64,000 nt of DNA from Gemmatimonadota bacterium (GTDB lineage: Bacteria > Gemmatimonadota > Gemmatimonadetes > Gemmatimonadales > Gemmatimonadaceae). The notes beneath the pieces were generated by a model, which saw nothing but the letters and a program-made list of their open reading frames with translations, was not told the DNA's origin and searched no databases. A program made the translations under genes and the position numbers. The stretch spans positions 15,420-79,419 of the forward strand of contig PMAE01000065.1 in the NCBI GenBank assembly GCA_003152485.1, written 5' to 3'. Every line of letters starts with the position of its first letter. The first letter of the stretch is position 1. Shown here in pieces: positions 1-8,502 of the stretch.

Positions 1-165
1 GCTGGCGCCCGGCAGGCTGGCGTTGACCGAGATCGTCGGGAAGTCGACCGTGGGAAGGTCGCTGACCGAGAGCTTCGTGTAGGAGATGGCGCCAAACAGG
101 AACACGCCGAGCATGACGAGCGTCGTCATGACCGGACGGCGGATGAAGACCGCGGTGAAATTCAT
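1..165 (-). CDS. Efflux RND transporter permease (AcrB/MdtB-like), N-terminal fragment cut by window edge
   Basis: Reverse-strand translation MNFTAVFIRRPVMTTLVMLGVFLFGAISYTKLSVSDLPTVDFPTISVNASLPGA, the typical RND permease N-terminus; followed upstream by adaptor and TolC genes. Confidence 0.88.
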   Translation of the reverse strand, partial: MNFTAVFIRRPVMTTLVMLGVFLFGAISYTKLSVSDLPTVDFPTISVNASLPGAS

Positions 166-190
166 CGGCGTCCCCGGACCTCGAGTGCGA

Positions 191-1729
191 TCAGCTCGTG
201 GTCCGCGGGTGGTTCGCGGCGACCGGCGCGGCGGTAGTGGATGGCGTCGCACCACCCCCGCCGGTCACGGCCCGGACATTCACCTTGGCGCCGTTCTGCA
301 AACGGGACTGACCGTCGGTCACGACGTGCTCGCCTTCGGCGACCCCGCTGCTGATCACGTCCAGCGTGTCGGTCGAGCGCTGAATGACGACCGGCCGCTG
401 CTGCGCGATGTTGGTCTTCGTGTCGATGACGAACACATACGTCCCCTGCTGTCCCGTCATCACGGCTTGAGGCGGCACGACAAGCGCGCCCTGTTGGACG
501 AACAGGCGCAACACCGTGGCCACGTATTCGCCGGGCCACAACTCGCCCTTGGCGTTGGCAAACGTGGCCTTCAACAGGACGGTTCCCGTCGCGGTGTCGA
601 TCGCATTGTTGACGAACGACAGCGAGCCCGTGATGCCCGGGCCTGCGGCCTGGACGTCGGTGGCGGCTCCATAGACGCCGCCGCCGGGCGGTCCGCCGCC
701 GGACGCGTCGTCGGTGGTCCCCGCCGCGACGGCCCCACTATCGGTCGCCGCGCCCGGTGCGCCGCCGGCGCCCGATCCGCCACCGGCGCTCGGACTGGCG
801 CCGGCTCCTGACGACACGTTGGGTGGTCCGTTCGCCGCGGCGCCCGGGGCGCCTCCGCCATGTCGCCGGCCACTCTTGCCTGGCTGTGCCCCATTCGCGG
901 GAGCGACGGCGGTACCGGCCGGGTTGTCGCCACTGGGATCGGCGCCCGTCGTCGGCTGCGCGCCGGCCGCGGGCGGCGTCGGTGTGCTTTGCTGCGACGC
1001 CACCTGATACACGGTTACGGTCAACGCACCGCCGGCGGAATACTTCTGGATATCCGAGAGGCTGATCGCCGGCACCGCGAACTGCACGAGAATCGGATGG
1101 ATCTGATTGATCACCACGAGCGGTGTGGCTGCCGCACCGTGTACGAGGTTGCCCGTCCGCACGAGGAGGTTGCCCGTGCGACCCGCGATCGGTGCACGCA
1201 CGGTGGTGTTATCGAGATTGAACTTCGCGCTGGCGAGCTGGGCGGCGTCGGACAGCACGGTCGCGGCGGCGGCCGCGGCGGTCATGCGTTCCTGGTCGGC
1301 CTGTTCCTTGGTGACGTAGTCTTTGACGACGAGCGAATCGTACCGACTGGCCTCGATGGTGGCGTACGCGGCCGAGGCACTATCGCGCGACACGTTCGCC
1401 TTGGCCTGGTTGTAGGCCGCCTCATACGGCCGGGCGTCGATCTGGAACAACACCTGGCCCTTCTCCACGTCCTGCCCTTCCTGGAAATTGACGCGAGTAA
1501 TGATCCCATCGACTTGCGACGAGACGTTCGCCGTCTGCATCGGCGACACCGATCCATTGGCCGTGAGCGTGATCGGCACGGGCGCCCGACGCACGGTGGT
1601 CGTGGCGACCGGGATCACCGGTTTGGGGGGCGGTGCTTTCGCGCCGGTGCAGGCCGCGGTCGCGACGACCGCGGATGCGAGCAGGAATGGGACGGCGTGC
1701 CGCCCCGAATGTGCATGTCGCATGGTCAT
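191..1729 (-). CDS. Efflux RND transporter periplasmic adaptor subunit (HlyD/MdtA-like) with a large low-complexity insertion
   Basis: Lipoprotein-like signal (VVATAACTG), VDGIITRVNFQEGQDVEKGQVLFQID and TTVRAPIAGRTGNLLVRTGNLV motifs; start chosen at internal Met (MTMRHAHSG) because the upstream gene ends at 1726. Confidence 0.9.
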   Translation of the reverse strand: MTMRHAHSGRHAVPFLLASAVVATAACTGAKAPPPKPVIPVATTTVRRAPVPITLTANGSVSPMQTANVSSQVDGIITRVNFQEGQDVEKGQVLFQIDARPYEAAYNQAKANVSRDSASAAYATIEASRYDSLVVKDYVTKEQADQERMTAAAAAATVLSDAAQLASAKFNLDNTTVRAPIAGRTGNLLVRTGNLVHGAAATPLVVINQIHPILVQFAVPAISLSDIQKYSAGGALTVTVYQVASQQSTPTPPAAGAQPTTGADPSGDNPAGTAVAPANGAQPGKSGRRHGGGAPGAAANGPPNVSSGAGASPSAGGGSGAGGAPGAATDSGAVAAGTTDDASGGGPPGGGVYGAATDVQAAGPGITGSLSFVNNAIDTATGTVLLKATFANAKGELWPGEYVATVLRLFVQQGALVVPPQAVMTGQQGTYVFVIDTKTNIAQQRPVVIQRSTDTLDVISSGVAEGEHVVTDGQSRLQNGAKVNVRAVTGGGGATPSTTAAPVAANHPRTTS

Positions 1730-3348
1730 CGTGATGGTTGGGTCGTCGTCGAATCGCCCGCCAGATGAATGCGCGTTTCGCCGTGGAGACCGAGTATGCC
1801 CACGTCGTGCGACAGTTGGGCGAGGCTCGAGTACCATGTCCAGCGCGCCGAAGCTTGCTGTGAGCGGGCGCTGGCGAGCGCCGCTTCAGCGGTGAGAAGA
1901 TCGAGGATGCTGCCGACGCCTTGCTTGTATTTGCCGATCTCGACGTCGTGCGATTCCTGCGCGCTCGAGAGCAAGTCGTCGGCCGATCGGACACGCGAGG
2001 TCGCGGTCTTCAGGTTGTAGTACGACGTGAACACCTGATACACCACGGCATCGCGCTGGAATTCGACGTTCGCCGCGCTGGCGTTTGCGAGTTCCCGCGC
2101 CTGCAGGACGTTATACGCATTCGTGAATCCCTGAAAGAGCGGGATCGAGACCCCGACCTGCGCCGAATACGAATTGCCATCGAGCGACGGCGTATCGAAG
2201 ATCGCGCGGCTCGCGCTTCCACTCGCGAACAAGCTGGGGAGCCCCTGCCCTTTGACCACGCCGACGTTGGCGGCTGCTTCACGGGCCTGGGCACGAAACG
2301 ACGCGAGATCGGGCCGCGACTGGACGGCCATCTCCACGAGACTGTCCACCGATTCGGTGATCCCTTGGACCGGGACGTTCGGCGGTTCCGGCGCGATGTC
2401 GTACGGCACCGTGGCAGGAAATCCCATGGCGACCGCCAACCCGCCACGAGTCGTCTGCACCGTGCCCTCGTCGGTTTCGTACGTGAGCTCGGCCTGCGAC
2501 AGCGTCGTCTTCGCGATGAGGACGTCCGAGATCGTGGCCACGCCCGCGTCGTGTCGCGCTTGGGCGGCCGCCAGGTTGGTGCTGTCTTCCCGCACCGATT
2601 GCAGGTCCCCGTCACGGACCGCCTTGGCGGAATTGTAGCTGAAGTAGGCTTGCTCAACGGCAAGCACGACGCCCTGGATGGTGGAGTTGTGGGTGAAGGA
2701 CGCCGAGAACGCGGTCTGGCGCGCCACCTCGATGGATGAGCTCTCCTCGAAATCGAACAGCAACCACGAGACAGACGCACTCGGCTCGAAGAGCGAGTGG
2801 TAGCCGCCGCCTTTGATCACCGTGCCGGTGCCCCCGCTACTCCCGCCCGTCGAACCGGTCGAGCCGCCGGTCCCCGTGCTCGTCCCGCCGGTGAGGGGCG
2901 CGGAGCCGGACGAGGACGAGCCCTCGCGCGCGGCGGTCCCTGACAACGTCACCTGGGGGAGATAGTGGCCGTACGCGGCGCCGATCGTGGCCCCGGCGGC
3001 CCGGGCCTGTGCATAGGACTGCCGGGTTTGCGGGTTATTGGTGAGCGCGATATCCACGACGTCCGGAAGCGTGAGATGAGCGACTCGCTGGGCGACGTCC
3101 GCCGGGATGTCCACTCGCGGAATCGAGTCCCGCGTAATCGCGCTGCGCGGCGGCTGCCAGAATGTGCTGGGCGAGGTCGGGGCGCTTGGCTTGCCGTCCA
3201 CATTCGGCGGATTGTGGATGCATGCGGCTGGGACGGCCAGCACGAGGCTGGCCGCAGCGCATCGGATGAACGCGGCGATCCGTCGCCGGGCCCACGGAGC
3301 GCCCGGCGGGGGAGGGAAGTCAGCTATATGCACAAGAGGGTTACGCAC
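1726..3348 (-). CDS. TolC family outer-membrane efflux protein
   Basis: OMF architecture (LTLPDVVDIALTNNPQTRQSYAQARAAGATIGAAYGHYLPQV; LTAEAALASARSQQ); adjacent to RND adaptor. Confidence 0.9.
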   Translation of the reverse strand: MRNPLVHIADFPPPPGAPWARRRIAAFIRCAAASLVLAVPAACIHNPPNVDGKPSAPTSPSTFWQPPRSAITRDSIPRVDIPADVAQRVAHLTLPDVVDIALTNNPQTRQSYAQARAAGATIGAAYGHYLPQVTLSGTAAREGSSSSGSAPLTGGTSTGTGGSTGSTGGSSGGTGTVIKGGGYHSLFEPSASVSWLLFDFEESSSIEVARQTAFSASFTHNSTIQGVVLAVEQAYFSYNSAKAVRDGDLQSVREDSTNLAAAQARHDAGVATISDVLIAKTTLSQAELTYETDEGTVQTTRGGLAVAMGFPATVPYDIAPEPPNVPVQGITESVDSLVEMAVQSRPDLASFRAQAREAAANVGVVKGQGLPSLFASGSASRAIFDTPSLDGNSYSAQVGVSIPLFQGFTNAYNVLQARELANASAANVEFQRDAVVYQVFTSYYNLKTATSRVRSADDLLSSAQESHDVEIGKYKQGVGSILDLLTAEAALASARSQQASARWTWYSSLAQLSHDVGILGLHGETRIHLAGDSTTTQPSR

Positions 3349-3461
3349 GAAGCAGGGATAGTGCTTGAGTGGGAGTGTTCAACGGCAAGGGCAGTGCCCT
3401 CGGGCCGGGTAGCCGAGGGGCTCCGCAGCGGATCGGCTGGGGTGCCGCCCCTGAGGCGTAC

Positions 3462-5495
3462 CTATCGCTTCCGGGCGTCGCCGTCGATGGCCCGCAGCTC
3501 GTCTGCGGCGCCGAGAACATACCCGATGTCGCGTGAGAGGGCGGACGCCTGCTCGGTGGCACTCGAGAATCCGTCGGCGCCGGCGTCCGACATGCGAAGC
3601 CGGAGCAGGTCGAGATAGAGCGTCTGAAGCAGGAGCGCGGCGCGGTCGAGCTGGGCGGCCATCGCGGCGCGGCGTTCCGCGAGCGCCGGACGCTGCTCGA
3701 CCGGCGTATCGATATCGATCCGATGGAGTGCGGCGGCGAGACCGCCGACCTGCTCGGCGAGGCCATCGGCAGCGGCCGGCGCGTTTGGGACCGCCTCGAG
3801 GTTCTGCCCGTCGAGCTGCTTGACGAGTTCGTACACGCGATCCCGGTCCAGCGCGGCGCGTCGGACTTGGGCACCGAATGGTCCTGCCAGCACGGCCGCG
3901 GGCGCGAGTCGAGCGGCGGACGCATCGATCGGGTTGTAGCCGTTGGGGGGGTACACGACGCCCGGTGTGGCACCGCCGGCGTACATGCTGGCGGTTGCGG
4001 GCATCACACCACTGGCGAGCGCTTCGCGAGCCCGTTTGCCGAAGACATCTCCCATGGAGATGCCTTCCGCCCAGAGCCTGCCCGCGGACTTATGGACCTT
4101 GAGTCCCATCCCGAGCACCGGGAATATGGCCCAGATGAAATGCGGTGACGTCACCAGATTGATGGCCACGAGGAACGTCGCGGTACCCGCATAGGACATC
4201 ACCATGCCGCGAAACTTCCGGATCTTTACGATGCGCGGGTCGCTGTCGAGAAACCCGTCGTCGTGATCGTGGCGCTGGCGGTTTTTCAGCTCCTTGCGCT
4301 CACGTTTCGTCAGAGTGCGGCCGCTCGCGACCGCCTGGTCAATGGGGTCATACAGGTCGCGCACTGTCTGCTTGCTGCCTCGGACGTCGATCGGAGGCGC
4401 GAGTGGCGGCAACGACACGTATGTGGGGGGCGGCAGCGGGCGCGGGGCGAGCCGCGGATCTGGGGGCGACGGCCACGACGGCGGACCGATCGGCTGGGGC
4501 GAGAGCGGCGTCGCGAGTCCTGGCGATGCGAATCCTGGCGATGCGGATCCCGAGACCGAGTCGGGATAGGGGGAGGGCCCGGAGTTCGACGCCGTGCTGT
4601 TGGCACCGCTATCCAGCGCCGCCAGGAAGGCATTCGCGTCGCTGAACCGCGCCGACGCATCCTTTGCCAGCAGTCGCATCACCGCCGCGGCGACACCCTC
4701 CGGTACCGACGGGCATCGCTGGCGCAGCGGGACCGGGGCCTCCGAGAGCTGCTTCACGAGCAGCGACGCGGTATTGCCACCGGAAAACGGCAGGGAGCCG
4801 CACAGCATCTGATAGGCGACGACGCCGAGCGAATAGAGATCGCTCCGGCCATCCACTTCGCGATCACCCGCGCATTGCTCGGGGCTCATGTATGCCGGCG
4901 TGCCAATTGCGACGCCGGTTGCGGTCAGCCGTGAATCGCCGCTCGATGTGACGGCGCGCGCGATGCCGAAATCCGTGACGAGCGCGCGGGTGCCGTCGAT
5001 CGAGAGCAGGATGTTATCGGGCTTGATATCGCGGTGGATCACCCCGTGCGAATGCGCATAGGCCAGGGCGGCGCCGACGTCACGCAGGATGCCCATCGCG
5101 ATCGGCACCGGCATCGGTCCCCCAGTGGCCTTGAGCCGCTGGGCCAACGTCTGGCCTTCGATATAGGCCATCACGAAGAACACCAACCCGTCGCGTTCGT
5201 CTACGGTGTAGATCGGGACGATGTTCGGATGCGACAGTTGCGCCGCGGTCTCGGCCTCTTGCAGGAACCGCCTCCGGATATCAGACCGGAACGCGAGATC
5301 CGGAGGCAACAGCTTGACCGCAACCGGTCGCTTGAGGCGCCGGTCTATCGCCCGATACACGATCCCCATGCCGCCGCGACCGATCTCACGATCGAGGTCA
5401 TAGGTCGGCGCCAGCACGCGTGTGACGCGAGCGGTGAGGGCGGCCTCGGGGGTCAGCGCCGCATCAGCGTCCGAAGCACCGGCGACGTCAGACAT
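3462..5495 (-). CDS. Serine/threonine protein kinase with C-terminal two-TM and coiled-coil-like region
   Basis: IGRGGMGIVYRAIDRRLKRPVAVKLL, HGVIHRDIKPDNILL, TDFGIA, GTPAYMSPEQ; after a Pro-rich linker, 2TM-like segment KFRGMVMSYAGTATFLVAINLVTSPHFIWAIFPVLGMGLKV. Confidence 0.95.
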   Translation of the reverse strand: MSDVAGASDADAALTPEAALTARVTRVLAPTYDLDREIGRGGMGIVYRAIDRRLKRPVAVKLLPPDLAFRSDIRRRFLQEAETAAQLSHPNIVPIYTVDERDGLVFFVMAYIEGQTLAQRLKATGGPMPVPIAMGILRDVGAALAYAHSHGVIHRDIKPDNILLSIDGTRALVTDFGIARAVTSSGDSRLTATGVAIGTPAYMSPEQCAGDREVDGRSDLYSLGVVAYQMLCGSLPFSGGNTASLLVKQLSEAPVPLRQRCPSVPEGVAAAVMRLLAKDASARFSDANAFLAALDSGANSTASNSGPSPYPDSVSGSASPGFASPGLATPLSPQPIGPPSWPSPPDPRLAPRPLPPPTYVSLPPLAPPIDVRGSKQTVRDLYDPIDQAVASGRTLTKRERKELKNRQRHDHDDGFLDSDPRIVKIRKFRGMVMSYAGTATFLVAINLVTSPHFIWAIFPVLGMGLKVHKSAGRLWAEGISMGDVFGKRAREALASGVMPATASMYAGGATPGVVYPPNGYNPIDASAARLAPAAVLAGPFGAQVRRAALDRDRVYELVKQLDGQNLEAVPNAPAAADGLAEQVGGLAAALHRIDIDTPVEQRPALAERRAAMAAQLDRAALLLQTLYLDLLRLRMSDAGADGFSSATEQASALSRDIGYVLGAADELRAIDGDARKR

Positions 5496-5848
5496 CGAAT
5501 CGCGCGGGAGTAATAGGCGGCAATGGGCGCGTCAGGACGGACTCAGGCACTCGGCGGACAGGCGAGGGGCGACATCTCAAGCTCAAGCGATCGGAGTTAA
5601 CCACAATAGTCTAGCCGCTCGCGAGTCGGGCAGACAGGCGGTGGTCGCTAAAGCGGTGGCGGCGACGCGACGGTCGGTCGATAGGCACTACAGCGAATCG
5701 GTACCGAAGGTTTCGGACGCCGGAAACGTTTGGCGCGGAGTGGCGCTAGGCCGTGGCCGAAGGCGGAATCCGGCCGCCCGGAGATCCAGGGTGACGGGCC
5801 CCGGCTGTGGATCGTATCCCAAGCAACACCGACGGGGCAATCGTTTTC

Positions 5849-7093
5849 GTGGCGACAGCACCAATGAAGAAACCAGCGCCGGAGCCCGAGTCCGGTTCCG
5901 CACCTGCCTTCGGGCCCCCTCAGGAACTGGTGGCCCCGCCGCGGCACGCGACGATGCCGGAGTTCCTCTCCAAGAAGGCGGCGAAGTCGGCCAAAGCCAA
6001 GAAGAGGACACCGTCGGTCGTCTGGCCTCGGGTCTGGCAGGCGCTCCGGCACCCGTCGTTTGTCTGGCTGGCGGCCGCGGCCACCCTGATGGTGCTGGTC
6101 GGCGTCGTGTACTTGGGGAAGCTGGTCATCGGAACCCCCGGATACGCGATCAACCAAGTAGAGCTAGCAATACGACAGCATAACGGCACCAAGCTGGCAT
6201 ATTATGCCGATGGAGTCGGAATTGTTGCACAAGTGGTCGATGAGACAACAGATTGGCTCGTCGCGCACCGAGGGATGGGCGCTATCTTGGGACTCGACGG
6301 CGTGGCCGAGGCGCGCGGGAAGCGGGAGAAGGTGCAGGCGGCAAAAGTGGCCATGACTGACAAGCTCAACCGTGAGATTGGGACGGCGTTGATCAGTCAC
6401 CAACGCGACACCATTGGTATCGCCCAGCAGGTCGTATTGGCGCTCAGCGCACTGCCGCCGGTGGCGAAAATTGCGGGCGACGACCATTTCGACGTCAGGG
6501 CGGTTAGCCAGCCCGTGGTGCATGGCGAGATCGCGGAGCTTGCCGTCACGCTCCAGTATCGGGAGCTGCAAGTCGACATTCCGATGGGGATCGTCATGCA
6601 GCGCCAGGGTCGGCGGTGGCGGGTCGTGGCGCTGAATGGGCTCACGGAGGCGCTCGACGTCGTGAACCGGGCCCAGGTCGAGCGGCTGGCCATCGACAAT
6701 CGATCGATCAGCCAACGGATCGCCGCGACGGTGGAGGTCGGCACTCCCTCGGTCGTGCGGAAGGCCCATGGTTGGAAACGCACCACCTACCTCTTGCAGG
6801 TCCCCCTCACGAATCGCTCCTCCGATACGGTGATCGGCGTCATGCTGGGACTCGGCACCCGGACGACGGGTGGCCCACAGGCGATGGAGCTCGAAGTCCA
6901 GCATCCGATCGCGGGAGGGGCGACGTCGAGCGAGGTATGGCAATTCGATGAGTTGTCCGCCGCGCATTCCGCGGTGGCGACCATACTCGCGCACCCCGAT
7001 CGCCTGGTGGTGCATGTCCGCGACCTCGTGATCGACTCAGCGGGTCACGCCGACACCATGCGCGTCGTCGCGAGGTCCGGCAGCGGGCAGTAG
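5849..7093 (+). CDS. Single-pass membrane protein of unknown function (possibly DUF2939-like)
   Basis: Long ORF with one TM segment (VWLAAAATLMVLVGVVYLGKLVI) and an extracytoplasmic domain; start between 5807 and 5864 uncertain. Confidence 0.65.
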   Translation: MATAPMKKPAPEPESGSAPAFGPPQELVAPPRHATMPEFLSKKAAKSAKAKKRTPSVVWPRVWQALRHPSFVWLAAAATLMVLVGVVYLGKLVIGTPGYAINQVELAIRQHNGTKLAYYADGVGIVAQVVDETTDWLVAHRGMGAILGLDGVAEARGKREKVQAAKVAMTDKLNREIGTALISHQRDTIGIAQQVVLALSALPPVAKIAGDDHFDVRAVSQPVVHGEIAELAVTLQYRELQVDIPMGIVMQRQGRRWRVVALNGLTEALDVVNRAQVERLAIDNRSISQRIAATVEVGTPSVVRKAHGWKRTTYLLQVPLTNRSSDTVIGVMLGLGTRTTGGPQAMELEVQHPIAGGATSSEVWQFDELSAAHSAVATILAHPDRLVVHVRDLVIDSAGHADTMRVVARSGSGQ

Positions 7094-7121
7094 GTCGGCT
7101 ACTGGACGACCAACCGGCGCC

Positions 7122-7535
7122 CTACGCCGCCGGGATGGTGAGCTGGACGTGATCGCCTGGGCTCACCGTGATCTCATCGCTGACTGGCGCGCGGGAGCCG
7201 CCGATCGGATCCGCGATGAAGCGGAGCTGAGTGGCGGGCGTATTGACGACCGCGCGGGGGATCACGAACTGGACGGTGGCGTTGCCGGTGGCGAGCCCCA
7301 GACGGATGCGCTGCCCGCTTTGCACGACGTATATGGTCATGTCCGGGAAGCCCTGATTCATGACATCCAGAGTCGTGGGCTCCTGGACCTCGGCTTGGTC
7401 GTCGTCGTTCTGTGGTTGCGGGCCATTGTGACAGGCGACCGGCGCCACGAGCAGTCCAGCGAGCGCAGCGGTCGTGATCACCCGTGAGAGATGCGCCGAG
7501 AGATGCGCCGTTCCGCGCCGCGTCGATCTGGACAT
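7122..7535 (-). CDS. Small secreted/lipoprotein-like protein of unknown function
   Basis: 137 aa from MSRSTRRG with signal sequence ending LLVAPVACHN; C-terminal beta-rich domain. Confidence 0.65.
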   Translation of the reverse strand: MSRSTRRGTAHLSAHLSRVITTAALAGLLVAPVACHNGPQPQNDDDQAEVQEPTTLDVMNQGFPDMTIYVVQSGQRIRLGLATGNATVQFVIPRAVVNTPATQLRFIADPIGGSRAPVSDEITVSPGDHVQLTIPAA

Positions 7536-7675
7536 GGGTACCTCGAGGAGACCGCTCGTCGCCACCCGCAACCGTTCGCCACTATGAAGATGTCTTGCCC
7601 GACTGGCGGAAGCCAGCAGCGTGCGCGGAGAGCTGAGGATTCCCGGCAGTGGCACCGCCGTGTACTGTACTGCGC

Positions 7676-8476
7676 ATGCGGCCATCTCCCGTCGTCTCCG
7701 GCAGTCGAGTTTCACTCCAGGCTCGCGACGCCGGCGCCCCGCCAGGATTGCCACGTGACCTCGCCGCAGCGACCGACCCGTTGCTGCAACGGCTGGGCGA
7801 GCTGCAAGCGGCGATCTACGCCGAGGCGAAGCGGGCGCTGCTGGTCGTGATCCAGGGGCGCGACGCATCCGGGAAGGACGCGACGATCAAAGCGGTGTGT
7901 AGTGCGTTCAATCCACAGGGCTGTGACGTCCGAAGCTTCGGCGTCCCGACTCCGACCGAGCTGACACACGACTATCTGTGGCGTGTGCATGCCGTGATGC
8001 CACCGTCGCGGATGATCGGCATCTTCAATCGGGCACACTATGAGGACGTGCTCGCTGCCCGCGTCCATCGGTTGGTGCCGCGGTCGGTCTGGCAGGCGCG
8101 CTACCGGCAGATCAACGAATTCGAGCGGACGCTCACCGAGAGCGGCACGGCGATCGTCAAGATCTGTCTTCACGTTTCGAAGAAAGAGCAGCGCCGGCGG
8201 TTGTTGGAGCGGCTGAAGAACCCGCACAAGAATTGGAAGGTCTCCGACAGCGACCTGGACGATCGGGCGCGGTGGCACGACTACACGATTGCTTACCGGG
8301 ACATGCTCTCCAAATGCAGCACCCGATGGGCGCCCTGGCACGTGGTCCCGGCTGACGACCGGCACGCGCGTAACTACATGGTCGCCGGTGTCCTGGTCGC
8401 CGCGCTCGAGCGGATGGCGCCCCGGTATCCCTTGGCGGACCGCACGCTTCTCGCTCGCGTCAAGAAGCTCGCCTGA
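7676..8476 (+). CDS. PPK2 family polyphosphate kinase / polyphosphate:nucleotide phosphotransferase
   Basis: LLVVIQGRDASGKDATIKAV (Walker A), NRAHYEDVLAARVH, KICLHVSKKEQRRRLLERLKNPHKNWKVS, WAPWHVVPADDRHARNYMVA. Confidence 0.93.
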   Translation: MRPSPVVSGSRVSLQARDAGAPPGLPRDLAAATDPLLQRLGELQAAIYAEAKRALLVVIQGRDASGKDATIKAVCSAFNPQGCDVRSFGVPTPTELTHDYLWRVHAVMPPSRMIGIFNRAHYEDVLAARVHRLVPRSVWQARYRQINEFERTLTESGTAIVKICLHVSKKEQRRRLLERLKNPHKNWKVSDSDLDDRARWHDYTIAYRDMLSKCSTRWAPWHVVPADDRHARNYMVAGVLVAALERMAPRYPLADRTLLARVKKLA

Positions 8477-8502
8477 TCCGAATCTCCCACTACTTTTCTC
8501 GC

